Shown here: one piece after another, positions 7,219 to 15,102 of the stretch | Numbering within the stretch: the stretch's first letter is position 1 | How the letters are laid out: each line of letters begins with the position of its first letter | Origin: Oscillospiraceae bacterium | GTDB lineage: Bacteria > Bacillota > Clostridia > Oscillospirales > Oscillospiraceae | NCBI GenBank assembly: GCA_902767395.1 | Contig: CACXHI010000034.1 | Span: 1 to 22,764 of the forward strand | Length of the DNA stretch: 22,764 nt | Reading direction: 5' to 3' | Notes under the pieces: model-generated | What the model was told of the DNA's origin: nothing | Databases searched by the model: none | The model's input: only the letters and a program-made list of their open reading frames with translations | Made by a program: the position numbers and the translations under genes

Positions 7219-8039
7219 AATTCCTCCATTTTTCGATAAAGTTCGGATTCGCGGGAAGGGGCCGGCACGGTTCTGGGCTGGCCGCAGCCGATGCAGGCGC
7301 TTCGACTGATGCGGTTCTGCGTCCCGCAGGCGCGGCAAAGCCAGGAGTTTCGCTGCTCCTCGCGTCCCTTGCCGCAGGTGGCGCAGACGGTTCGCGTGGG
7401 CGGATTCTCCCGCTGGCAAAAGGAGCAGACCCACGGCGCGCCGACGCGCTGTGTGCCGCAGACGCTGCAAAAGCTCGCCCCGGCGTCATTCGACATCCCG
7501 CAGGCCGGGCAGATCCAGTCCGGCGCAGAATGCGGCCGTCTGTGCTGACAGGCAAGGCAAAACGGCTCCGCGTCCGGGTTTTCCTGCCCGCAGACCTCGC
7601 AGATCCACGTCGGCTCGGGCGGGGTTCGGGGCGTCATACAGGTCTGGCAGACCGAAACACTCTCCGGATTGTCCGCGCCGCAGACAGGGCAGGTCCACGC
7701 GGGCACAGGTACGTTGTTCTGCGGGTTCCCGCAGACAAGGCAGTATATTTCCGCCTCCTGATTCTGCGCGCCGCAGGCGGGGCAGATCCAGAACCGCTCC
7801 AAGGGCGCGGGACGCTCCTCCTCCGGGACCTGATCGGTTACGCGCAGACTGAGCAGGAGGAAGATTACGCCCAGCACCGCGGTACAGAGCGCGGCCCAGA
7901 ACGCGGATTCCACCAGCTCCACAAGGTCGGACAGGCCCCGGGCCTGCTCCGCCGCGAACCAGTCGGTCTGGCGAACCAAAAACAGGATGATGGCAAGCAA
8001 CAGCCCTGAAATCAGGGTTGCAATCCCGGTTTTTCGCAT
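7215..8039 (-). CDS. Two-helix membrane protein with six RanBP2-type zinc fingers
   Basis: A 274-residue protein. Two hydrophobic helices (about 6-22 and 47-66) form a hairpin with a short outside loop; charges suggest the long C-terminal part faces the cytoplasm. That part is six tandem fingers, each fitting W-x-C-x2-C-x3-N-x6-C-x2-C exactly, with tryptophans at residues 84, 115, 145, 175, 203 and 233. This is the RanBP2 zinc-finger consensus. In eukaryotes such fingers bind single-stranded RNA or ubiquitin, but the residues used for each (aromatic after Asn; the Thr-Phe pair after the second Cys) are missing here, so the ligand is unknown. A double-zinc-ribbon scaffold is the alternative reading. 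The start at 8039 has AGGAGG at 8045-8050. It is coupled by ATGA to the TraB lipoprotein gene and lies 53 nt after the amylase gene. Confidence 0.85.
   Translation of the reverse strand: MRKTGIATLISGLLLAIILFLVRQTDWFAAEQARGLSDLVELVESAFWAALCTAVLGVIFLLLSLRVTDQVPEEERPAPLERFWICPACGAQNQEAEIYCLVCGNPQNNVPVPAWTCPVCGADNPESVSVCQTCMTPRTPPEPTWICEVCGQENPDAEPFCLACQHRRPHSAPDWICPACGMSNDAGASFCSVCGTQRVGAPWVCSFCQRENPPTRTVCATCGKGREEQRNSWLCRACGTQNRISRSACIGCGQPRTVPAPSRESELYRKMEEL
7284..7790 (-). repeat. Six tandem zinc-finger coding repeats of about 90 bp
   Basis: Six units with a period of 28-31 codons encode the zinc fingers of the membrane protein (residues 84-252). Cysteine, tryptophan and asparagine positions are invariant, while the DNA between them has diverged. 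This points to an old internal duplication kept by selection rather than a recent tandem expansion. Confidence 0.85.
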
Positions 8040-8092
8040 GACTTCCTCCTTTTCGTTGTTTGGAACGCGTCAACGGCTGCGCGCCATCGCGC

Positions 8093-9934
8093 TCAGAGGG
8101 CAAAGCAGCCGAAGCCGCCGGGGCCGACGACAAAGCCGTTTTCCTCCCGTCCGGCGTTTTGGGAGAGCAGATTCCGGCTGCCGGGGAGCCAGTGCGGTGC
8201 GCCGTCGCGGTTGACACAGCACACAACGGTTTGTTCCGGACTCTGCCGCAGGTAGACGATTGAGCCGCCGCCGGCCTCGGTCACCTGAACGGAGCCGGAT
8301 TGCAGCGCGGGGGTCTGATTCTTGAGCTGGGCCAGTGAACGGTAGAAGTCCACAAAGCGCAGATCCTCATGGCCCCAGGGATAGCAGCCGCGGTTGAAGG
8401 GGTCCTTGCAGCCCTCCATTCCGGCTTCGTCGCCGTAATAAATGCAGGGACAGCCGGGGAGTGTGAATTGCAGGAAGGCGGCCTGCCGCAGCAGGGCAAA
8501 GCCCTGTTCCCGCTGGGCCTCGGTCAGCCGCACCCGGGCCTGCGCCTCCCGGTCGCCGTCGAACTCTCCTGCCAGAACGGTCAGGATGCGGGCGGTGTCG
8601 TGGGTGCTCAGGCTGTTCATCAGGGCGGGAAGCACCTGCGGCGGATAGTGCTCGGCAATGCGCATCACACACTCGCCCAGCGCCGTCCCATCGTCCTGAC
8701 GGCGCAGGAAGGCGATAATGGCCTCCCGCCACGGGTAGTTCATTACGCTGTCCAGCTCGCCGTCCACGAAGTAACGGCGGCGCTGGCCGTAGGCGATCTT
8801 GTTGGAGGCATCCTCCCAGACCTCTCCGAGCAGCAGCGCGTCGGGCTTGCACTGCCGCAGCCGCTGCTTCAGGCGGAGAATGAATTCATCGGGCAGCTCA
8901 TCCGCCACGTCGAGCCGGAATCCGTCGGCTCCCAGCGCGAGCCAATGGGCGAGAACGCTGTCGTCGCCGCCGAAGATGAAATCCTGATAGCTCTGCTTCA
9001 GCTCGTCCACGTTGGGCAGGGTCGGAAAGCCCCACCAGCATTCATACTGGTTGGGAAAGCGGCGGAAGCTGTACCATTCGTAGTACGGAGACGCCGGCCC
9101 GGCCGAGCAGGCGCCGTTGCCGAACACGTCATAGCGGTCAAAATAGACCGAGTTCGCGCCGGTGTGGGAAAACACGCCGTCTAAAATCACCTTCATGCCA
9201 AGCCGATGCGCGCTTTGGCACAGGGCGCGGAAATCCTCGTCCGTGCCGAGCATGGGGTCGGGCCGCTTGTAATCAGCGGTGTCATAGCGGTGATTGGAGA
9301 AGGCCATGCAGATGGGATTCAGATAGACAATCCCCACGCCGAGGTCGTGCAGATAGGGCAGGCGGGACTCGATGCCCCGGAAATTGCCCCCGAAGAAATC
9401 ATTGCAGAGCACCTCCCCGGTGCGCGGATCGGGTCGGAATTCGGGCGTGCCGCCCCAGTCGTCACGCAGGCGGAAGGGGCGGAGCTTGTCGGTCAGATCC
9501 ACCGCCCCCTCCCGCGCAAAGCGGTCGGGGAAGATTTGATACATGACCCGGCTTTGAAAGGCGGCGGGCACGGTGAAGGACTTGGGAATCACACTGAGCT
9601 GCCAGCGCTCCCCCTCCTCCATGTTGGTGTGTCTTCCCTGCCGGAAAAGGCGGAACGCGCCGTGCCGGGCGGAGATTCGGAACCAGTAGAAGTACAGTCC
9701 CCTGCCGTGGATTCGGAATTCGCACCGGAACACGTCGTATTCATCCTCGCTTCCGGCCCAGAGGAAGGAAAACTCCGCCGCATGGCTCTCGTCCTCCCGC
9801 TCCACGACGAGCTGGACGGAATGGGCCTCAACCTGCTTGGGAATCAGAATCCGCAGGGTGCAGGTCTGCCCCTCTGTCAGCACGCCGAAGGGGTCCTTGT
9901 AGGAGAGGCTTCTGCTGTCATACAGAATGCGCAT
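8093..9934 (-). CDS. GH13 alpha-glucosidase, cyclomaltodextrinase/neopullulanase-like
   Basis: A 613-residue enzyme without a signal peptide, so cytoplasmic. An N-terminal beta domain of about 120 residues (CBM34-like) precedes the GH13 barrel, which starts at VMYQIFPDRF (about 130). Conserved region I is DGVFSH (252-257). The nucleophile is Asp342 in DGFRLDVAD, the acid/base is Glu371 in LLGEVWED, and the transition-state Asp446 is in STHD. All catalytic residues are intact. The layout fits the cyclomaltodextrinase/neopullulanase/maltogenic amylase group (GH13_20 or similar), which cuts alpha-1,4 and some alpha-1,6 links in maltodextrins and limit dextrins. It starts 19 nt after the glycogen phosphorylase gene, with GGGAG at 9945-9949 10 nt upstream, so the two are probably co-transcribed. 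It likely handles the branched remnants that the phosphorylase leaves. The exact specificity is inferred. Confidence 0.9.
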   Translation of the reverse strand: MRILYDSRSLSYKDPFGVLTEGQTCTLRILIPKQVEAHSVQLVVEREDESHAAEFSFLWAGSEDEYDVFRCEFRIHGRGLYFYWFRISARHGAFRLFRQGRHTNMEEGERWQLSVIPKSFTVPAAFQSRVMYQIFPDRFAREGAVDLTDKLRPFRLRDDWGGTPEFRPDPRTGEVLCNDFFGGNFRGIESRLPYLHDLGVGIVYLNPICMAFSNHRYDTADYKRPDPMLGTDEDFRALCQSAHRLGMKVILDGVFSHTGANSVYFDRYDVFGNGACSAGPASPYYEWYSFRRFPNQYECWWGFPTLPNVDELKQSYQDFIFGGDDSVLAHWLALGADGFRLDVADELPDEFILRLKQRLRQCKPDALLLGEVWEDASNKIAYGQRRRYFVDGELDSVMNYPWREAIIAFLRRQDDGTALGECVMRIAEHYPPQVLPALMNSLSTHDTARILTVLAGEFDGDREAQARVRLTEAQREQGFALLRQAAFLQFTLPGCPCIYYGDEAGMEGCKDPFNRGCYPWGHEDLRFVDFYRSLAQLKNQTPALQSGSVQVTEAGGGSIVYLRQSPEQTVVCCVNRDGAPHWLPGSRNLLSQNAGREENGFVVGPGGFGCFAL

Positions 9935-9953
9935 AGGCGTCTCGCTCCCGGGC

Positions 9954-12350
9954 TCAAAGGTCCCAGATGTTCCGGGCGTACTCGGTCACGGAACGGTCGG
10001 CGGAGAAAATGCCGGACTTGGCGACGTTCACCAGACTCATGCGGTGGAAGCGGTCGGGTTCTCCATAGGCCACGTCCACGTCGCGTTGGGCACGGGCGTA
10101 GTCGTGGAAGTCCGCCAGCGTCATATAGGCGTCCGCCACGCCGAAGCGGGTGGTGGTCAGACTGGCCACGATGTCGTCGAAGCGCTGGCCCAGCACGCCG
10201 GAGGTGAGCATCCCCAGCACGGCCTGCAGCTCCGAGGTCAGGAAGGACACGGGATCGTAGCCCGTGCGCCACAGCTCCTCGACCTCGTTGGCCCTCATGC
10301 CGAAGAGGAACATATTCTCGTCGCCCACCTGCTGATGGATCTCCACGTTCGCGCCGTCGAGGGTGCCGACGGTCACGGCGCCGTTAATCATAAACTTCAT
10401 GTTGCCCGTGCCGGAGGCCTCCTTGCCGGCGATGGAAATCTGCTCGGAGATCTCGGCGGCAGGCATGATGATCTCCGCCAGCGACACGCGGTAATCCTCG
10501 ATGAAGACGACCTTCAGCTTGTCGCGCACGTCGGGGTCGCTGTTGACCAGATTGGATACCGCCACGATCAGGCTGATAATCTGCTTGGCGCGGATATAGC
10601 CTGCGCTGGCCTTGGCGCCGAAAATATAGGTCTTGGGCTGCCACGGCGCGGTGGGATTGGCCTTGATCTGGTTGTAGCGGTAGAGGATGTGCAGGACGTT
10701 GAGCATCTGGCGCTTGTACTCATGCAGGCGCTTCACCTGCACGTCAAAGAGGGAATCCGGGTTTACGTTGACGCCGTTGGCCTGCGCGATATAGCGGGCC
10801 AGACGCAGCTTGTTGTCCCGCTTGATCTCGGCCAGCCGATCCAGCACCGTCTTGTCGTCGGCGTAGCGGAGCAGACCCTCCAGCTCGTTCGCATCGTGGA
10901 GGAAGCCGTCTCCGATCAGCTCCCGCAGCAGGGCGGTCAGCTCGGGATTGGACTGGCAGAGCCAGCGGCGGTAGGCGATGCCGTTGGTGACGTTCAGGAA
11001 GCGGTCGGGCGTGTACTGGTAGTAGTCGCGGAAGATGGTCTGCTCCAGAATCTCGGTGTGCAGGGCACTGACGCCGTTGATCTTGTGGCAGGCCGCGAGG
11101 CAGAGGTTGTGCATCCGCACCTCGCCCTTGGCGATGACTGCCATCCAGTTCAGCTTGCCCTCGTCGTTGCCGTAGAAAACGCGGAGCTTTTCCAGCAGGC
11201 GGCGGTTGATCTCGGCGGTAATGGCGTAGATGCGCGGAAGCTGCTCCTTGTAAAGCTCCACGCTCCAGCGCTCGAGGGCTTCGCTCATCACGGTATGGTT
11301 CGTGTAGCTGAGCGTCCGGCAGGAGATATCCCACGCCTCGTCCCACTCAAAGTCGTACTCGTCCATCAAAAGACGCATCAGCTCCGGGACGCAGAGGGCG
11401 GGATGGGTATCGTTGATGTGAATGGCGACCTTGTCAGGCAGGGTGCGCAGATTGCCGTAGCGCTTGAGGTGGTTGCGCAGGATGGTTTGCAGGGAGGCCG
11501 AGCAGAGCAGGTACTGCTGCTTCAGACGCAGGCGCTTGCCCTGAATGTGATCGTCGGCAGGATAGAGCACCTTGGAAATCGTTTCGGCCATCGTGTTCTG
11601 CTCCAGCGCCCGCACATAGTCGCCGCGGGAGAAGGCCGCCATGTCGAAGCTCTGGGGGAGCTTTGCCGACCAGAGCACCAGCTTGTTGACCGCCTCGGAC
11701 TCGTAGCCGGAAATATAGAGATTGTAGGGCACCGCCATGACGGTGGAGTAGCCGTGCTGGGCAACCTTGAACTTGCCGTTGTCATACCATTCGTCCACCT
11801 CGCCGCCGAAGCGAACCTCCACGGCGTCGTCCTCCTTGGGCACCAGCCACACGTCGCCCATCTGGAGCCAGTTGTCCGGCAGCTCCATCTGCCAGCCGTC
11901 CACAATCTGCTGCTTGAAAATGCCGAACTCGTAGCGGATGGAGTAGCCGGTGGCGGGATAGCCCAGCCCGGTCAGAGAGTCCAGATAGCAGGAGGCCAGA
12001 CGGCCGAGGCCGCCGTTGCCGAGGCCCGCGTCCGGATCGAGGGCATAGAGGGATTGAATATCAATATGCAGCTCCTTGAGCGCGTCGGTAAAGACCTCCT
12101 CCATGCCCAGATTGAACAGATTGTTGCGCAGATTGGTGCCGACCAGAAATTCCATGGACATATAGAAGACCTGCTTGCGGCCCTCCTCCTGATAGCCGCG
12201 CTTGAAGGCACGGCGGCGGTCATACATGCCGTTGCGGATCACCGTACACAGGGCTTTATAGGCCTGCTTATCGGTTGCCTCGGTCATGGTGCATCCAAAC
12301 AGACGCATACAGGCTTGGTTCAGCAATTCAATTGCTTCTGATTTCTGCAT
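9954..12350 (-). CDS. glgP: Glycogen/maltodextrin phosphorylase
   Basis: A 798-residue cytoplasmic GT35 enzyme that releases glucose-1-phosphate from alpha-1,4-glucans. The N-terminus carries RGYQEEGRKQVFYMSMEF and the glucan-site stretch DAGLGNGGLGRLA. The pyridoxal-phosphate lysine is Lys652, in EASGTGNMKF near the C-terminus. Length matches the family (about 790-840). The ATG at 12350 is chosen because GGAGG at 12361-12365 lies 10 nt upstream; an in-frame ATG at 12392 would have no such site. Next in the same direction, 19 nt away, is a GH13 enzyme, giving a compact glucan breakdown unit. No glycogen synthesis genes (glgA, glgC, glgB) are in the window. Glycogen versus maltodextrin preference cannot be decided from the sequence. 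Confidence 0.97.
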   Translation of the reverse strand: MQKSEAIELLNQACMRLFGCTMTEATDKQAYKALCTVIRNGMYDRRRAFKRGYQEEGRKQVFYMSMEFLVGTNLRNNLFNLGMEEVFTDALKELHIDIQSLYALDPDAGLGNGGLGRLASCYLDSLTGLGYPATGYSIRYEFGIFKQQIVDGWQMELPDNWLQMGDVWLVPKEDDAVEVRFGGEVDEWYDNGKFKVAQHGYSTVMAVPYNLYISGYESEAVNKLVLWSAKLPQSFDMAAFSRGDYVRALEQNTMAETISKVLYPADDHIQGKRLRLKQQYLLCSASLQTILRNHLKRYGNLRTLPDKVAIHINDTHPALCVPELMRLLMDEYDFEWDEAWDISCRTLSYTNHTVMSEALERWSVELYKEQLPRIYAITAEINRRLLEKLRVFYGNDEGKLNWMAVIAKGEVRMHNLCLAACHKINGVSALHTEILEQTIFRDYYQYTPDRFLNVTNGIAYRRWLCQSNPELTALLRELIGDGFLHDANELEGLLRYADDKTVLDRLAEIKRDNKLRLARYIAQANGVNVNPDSLFDVQVKRLHEYKRQMLNVLHILYRYNQIKANPTAPWQPKTYIFGAKASAGYIRAKQIISLIVAVSNLVNSDPDVRDKLKVVFIEDYRVSLAEIIMPAAEISEQISIAGKEASGTGNMKFMINGAVTVGTLDGANVEIHQQVGDENMFLFGMRANEVEELWRTGYDPVSFLTSELQAVLGMLTSGVLGQRFDDIVASLTTTRFGVADAYMTLADFHDYARAQRDVDVAYGEPDRFHRMSLVNVAKSGIFSADRSVTEYARNIWDL

Positions 12351-12442
12351 CTTGATAATTCCTCCAATCGAAAAAATGCGGGATCCAGACAACGCCCCGC
12401 GGTTCCGGTGCGCGGATGCGGGGGCTGCCTAAAATGTCGGAC

Positions 12443-12472
12443 GGGGGTTCCCCCCTTGCGGAGGGAATCCCC
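12443..12472 (-). terminator. Terminator-like hairpin after jag
   Basis: In the minus-strand RNA about 12 pairs, interrupted by one A-C mismatch, close a GCAA tetraloop, starting 8 nt after the jag stop codon. TTTT appears only about 10 nt beyond. It could end the rpmH-jag transcript or allow partial read-through into glgP, for which no clear promoter was found in the 129-nt gap. Confidence 0.5.
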
Positions 12473-12479
12473 TGTTTCT

Positions 12480-13391
12480 TTATTTCTCGTATGCCACCAC
12501 CACACGGCGGTTCGGCTCTGTGCCGACGGAGTAGGTGGTGATGTTGGGAACGTCCTGCAAGGCGGCGTGGATTACGTGGCGCTCATAGGCGTTCATGGGC
12601 TCGAGCGTCATATTCTTGCGGTACTTGACGACCTTGGCCGCCATCTTCTTCGCCAAATGGCGCAGAGATTCCTCGCGCTTGCCGCGGTAGTTCTCGGCGT
12701 CCACGGTGACGCGGGTGCGCTTGGACGCGTTGTGGTTCAGCGCATAGTTCGCCAGATGCTGAATCGCGTCCAGCGTCTCGCCCCGGCGACCGATCATCGC
12801 GCCGAGATCCTCGCCGGTCAGCTCCACGCCGATGGTCTCATCGTCCTTGCGGAAGGCGTGGGGCACGGCGTCGGACTCCATGCGCGCAAGCAGGCCCTTG
12901 AGGAAGGTCTCCACCTGCTCCTCCTGAGAGCCCGGCGCAACCGGGGCGAAGGTCTTGGGGGCGGCGGGCGCCTTGGGCGCTTCCTTTCTGGGTGCCTCCT
13001 TCTTCAGCGCGGTCTTTCTGGGCTGGTCGACCTTCTGGGGACGCTCGGTCTTTTCCAGTCTCGGCGCTTCCCTACGCACGGTTTCCACCTGAGGCAGCGT
13101 GGGCAGGACGGGCGGCTTCGGCATTTCCAGCGGCTTCTCCAGCTTGGGCGCCTGCTTCTTGGGCTTGCGGGAGGCGGCGGACAGGGCGGGAGCCGGCTCA
13201 ACCGGCTCGGGATCGGGGACCTCGTAGGTCACCTTCACCTTCGCAGGGCTTGCGCCGATGCCGAGGAATCCGGACTTTGCGTTCTCCAAGACCTCCACGG
13301 AAACGGCGTCCCGCTCCAGCTTCAGCTCGGCAAGGGCGGCGTTAATCGCCAGATCAATGCTCTTGCCGGTGGTGATAATATATTTCTCCAT
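12480..13391 (-). CDS. jag: RNA-binding protein Jag/KhpB (SpoIIIJ-associated)
   Basis: A 303-residue cytoplasmic RNA-binding protein. It has three parts: a Jag_N domain (1-57, with NAKSGFLGIG), a KH domain with the loop IGRRGETLDA (GxxG at 201-204), and an R3H domain whose RxxxH motif is Arg271-His275 in ERHVIH. Between Jag_N and KH lies an unusually long Pro/Ala/Lys-rich linker (about 60-155) with repeated LEKP-like segments. Jag/KhpB pairs with KhpA in other Firmicutes and binds many transcripts, linking to cell division and envelope synthesis. It follows yidC with an 11-nt gap, the conserved order. Its ribosome-binding site is weak (GGAAAG, 5 nt before ATG, within the yidC-jag gap), suggesting translation depends partly on yidC read-through. 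Confidence 0.95.
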   Translation of the reverse strand: MEKYIITTGKSIDLAINAALAELKLERDAVSVEVLENAKSGFLGIGASPAKVKVTYEVPDPEPVEPAPALSAASRKPKKQAPKLEKPLEMPKPPVLPTLPQVETVRREAPRLEKTERPQKVDQPRKTALKKEAPRKEAPKAPAAPKTFAPVAPGSQEEQVETFLKGLLARMESDAVPHAFRKDDETIGVELTGEDLGAMIGRRGETLDAIQHLANYALNHNASKRTRVTVDAENYRGKREESLRHLAKKMAAKVVKYRKNMTLEPMNAYERHVIHAALQDVPNITTYSVGTEPNRRVVVAYEK

Positions 13392-13402
13392 AGTCTTTCC
13401 AG

Positions 13403-14812
13403 TTACTCCTTGTTATTCTTGTAACGGTCGGGATCATAGTTCCGGCCCCTGCGGTAAGGACGGTCCCCGTCGAGCTTCTGCTGTCGGGCCTCCTGCTCCG
13501 CCTCGCGCTCAGCCTCCGTGCGCTGTGCCTCCTGATAGGCAGCCTCCTTGGCGGCCTGCTCATTCTTCTCGCGCTGCTGCAGCTTCTTCTTGCTGGCGCT
13601 GCCGATCATGCCGTCGGGGTTCTCGGCACGGCGCTGGGCGCGCAGGCGCTCGCGCTCGGCCTCCCGGGCGGCCTCCTCGGCAGCCTTGGCCTGCTTGACC
13701 GCATCCTCGGCGTCATAGACCTTCTTGTAGTGTCTGGTCAGGAAGAAGTCCTGCACCGTGCGGATCACGCTCTGCACAAACCAGTACAGGGACAGGCCTG
13801 CAGGCGCAATGAAGCCGATATAGAGGGAGAACAGTGGGCCCATGATAATCATGGTCATGTTGTTCTGCTGAGACTTTCTGGCCATTTCCGCGTCCTGCTC
13901 GCCCTTTTCATTGACGATGACGGTGTTGTTCTGCTTCTGGCTCAGCCAGGTGGAAAGCAGATTGAAGGCAGCGGAGAGCACGGGCAGCAGGAACTGTCCG
14001 ACGGAGTTCCACACGCCGTTGGCGGTGAAATACTGCCAGAACATCAGGTGGGGCACCGTGGAAAGCTCCACGCCCAGAAGCCGGGTGTTCATGGACACGA
14101 TCTCGGGAGAGATGGCGGCAAGCTCGGCCTTCACCGCGTTGACAAAGGGCAGCGCCTCCATCTGCCAATAGAAGCCCGTGGCGTTGAGGTTCGCCAGTGC
14201 GCTGTTGGGATCGGCAAGGAAGGCATTGTTCCGGGCGGTAATGAAGACGTTCTGAATCTCCGCAACGGTCTTGGCCGAGGCGTCGCCGTGGAACATCAGC
14301 CATGTGATGGGCTCACGAATGATATAGAACAGGGGAATCAGCAGCAGCATGGGCAGCAAAGACCAGAGGCAGCCGCCGCAGCCGCTCGCGCCCTCGTCCT
14401 TGTAAAGCTGGTTGACAGCCTGCTGATAGCCCGTCTTGTCGTCGCCAAACTTGGCCTCCAGAGCCTTGACGCGGGGCGTCAGGCGGGACATCTTCATCAT
14501 GCCCTTCTTTCCCTTGGCGGTGGGATAGAACAAAAGGATCTGCACAATCAGTGCAAAGAGGATCAGGGAAAGGCCGTAGTTGCCGGTCAGGTCATAGAGC
14601 CAGCTCAGCAGGTAGGAGAAGGGCAGCTTGACGTAGTCCATGAAGCCCAGCTTGACCTCCTCGGAGAGGTTGGCGGCGTCCACCAGCTTCAGGGTTCCGT
14701 CTTCGTTGGTTGCCTGTGTCGCCGTGTTTCCCATACAGCCGGTGAAGGCCAGAAGGAACAGCACGACCACAAGGCTGAGACAGAGAATGCGGGAAAGGTT
14801 TCGTTTCTTCAT
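13403..14812 (-). CDS. yidC: Membrane protein insertase YidC/SpoIIIJ (Oxa1 family)
   Basis: A 469-residue lipoprotein insertase that places proteins in the membrane with or without Sec. The signal peptide ends in lipobox AFTGC, cysteine 26. The first insertase helix begins NYGLSLILFALIVQ; a cytoplasmic hairpin with KGKKGMMKMSRLTPR follows, then further helices (CLWSLLPMLLLIPLF, about 305-330, MTMIIMGPLFSLYIG, LSLYWFVQSVIRTVQ). A long outside insert after the second helix, and a roughly 120-residue charged, Ala/Glu/Arg-rich tail that is probably coiled coil or ribosome-binding, make it longer than the 260-residue B. subtilis SpoIIIJ. Gln91 stands where SpoIIIJ has its essential groove Arg73. 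The ATG at 14812 has GGAG at 14821-14824, 8 nt upstream. Neighbours yidD and jag are the standard ones. Confidence 0.96.
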   Translation of the reverse strand: MKKRNLSRILCLSLVVVLFLLAFTGCMGNTATQATNEDGTLKLVDAANLSEEVKLGFMDYVKLPFSYLLSWLYDLTGNYGLSLILFALIVQILLFYPTAKGKKGMMKMSRLTPRVKALEAKFGDDKTGYQQAVNQLYKDEGASGCGGCLWSLLPMLLLIPLFYIIREPITWLMFHGDASAKTVAEIQNVFITARNNAFLADPNSALANLNATGFYWQMEALPFVNAVKAELAAISPEIVSMNTRLLGVELSTVPHLMFWQYFTANGVWNSVGQFLLPVLSAAFNLLSTWLSQKQNNTVIVNEKGEQDAEMARKSQQNNMTMIIMGPLFSLYIGFIAPAGLSLYWFVQSVIRTVQDFFLTRHYKKVYDAEDAVKQAKAAEEAAREAERERLRAQRRAENPDGMIGSASKKKLQQREKNEQAAKEAAYQEAQRTEAEREAEQEARQQKLDGDRPYRRGRNYDPDRYKNNKE

Positions 14813-14889
14813 TGTGTGTTCTCCAATACACAGGTTGCTGACCGCACACTGCGGCCGCATTTGGAACGCGCGCGTTGCGCTTCCGCCCG

Positions 14890-15102
14890 TCAGGGCACAG
14901 GATCGAAATAGTCTCTCTTGGAATACGGATGGCAGCGGCAGAGCCGTCTGGCGGCCAGCGCCCCGCCCTTGAGCGCGCCGTACTTGCCGATGGCCTGAAC
15001 CGCGTATTCGCTGCACGTCGGTTCAAAGCGGCAGCGCCGGGGATAGGCCGGCGAGATATGTCGCTGATAAAAGCGAATCAGGGCGAGCATGAGCTTTTTC
15101 AT
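14890..15102 (-). CDS. yidD: Membrane protein insertion efficiency factor YidD
   Basis: A 70-residue peripheral membrane protein that assists YidC-dependent insertion. An amphipathic N-terminus (MKKLMLALIRFYQRHISP) is followed by RFEPTCSEYA and a conserved GG-ALAARRLCRCHP run, ending DPVP, all hallmarks of the family. Cysteines 24, 30, 55 and 57 are present. The ATG at 15102 overlaps the rnpA TGA as ATGA, and GGAGG at about 15110-15114 lies 7 nt upstream; an in-frame start at 15141 would add 13 unrelated residues. Usual family length is 70-90. Its place between rnpA and yidC is conserved across bacteria. Confidence 0.96.
   Translation of the reverse strand: MKKLMLALIRFYQRHISPAYPRRCRFEPTCSEYAVQAIGKYGALKGGALAARRLCRCHPYSKRDYFDPVP

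Noticed and set aside
7284..7790. Regular repeats considered as a CRISPR array
   Set aside because: Units are in-frame zinc-finger codons with divergent DNA and no constant repeat/unique spacer pattern.
9927..12341. Plus-strand open frame of about 800 codons opposite glgP
   Set aside because: It is the antisense image of glycogen phosphorylase in GC-rich DNA. It has no ribosome-binding site and no recognisable domain, and the minus-strand protein carries intact catalytic motifs.
12395..12423. CCCCGC/GCGGGG inverted repeat upstream of glgP
   Set aside because: Alternative pairings compete, the loop is long and no T-tract is present; in GC-rich DNA this could arise by chance.
14848..14857. 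Palindrome TGCGGCCGCA between yidD and yidC
   Set aside because: Only a 10-bp GC-rich self-complementary site with no loop; too short to call a regulatory or terminator structure.
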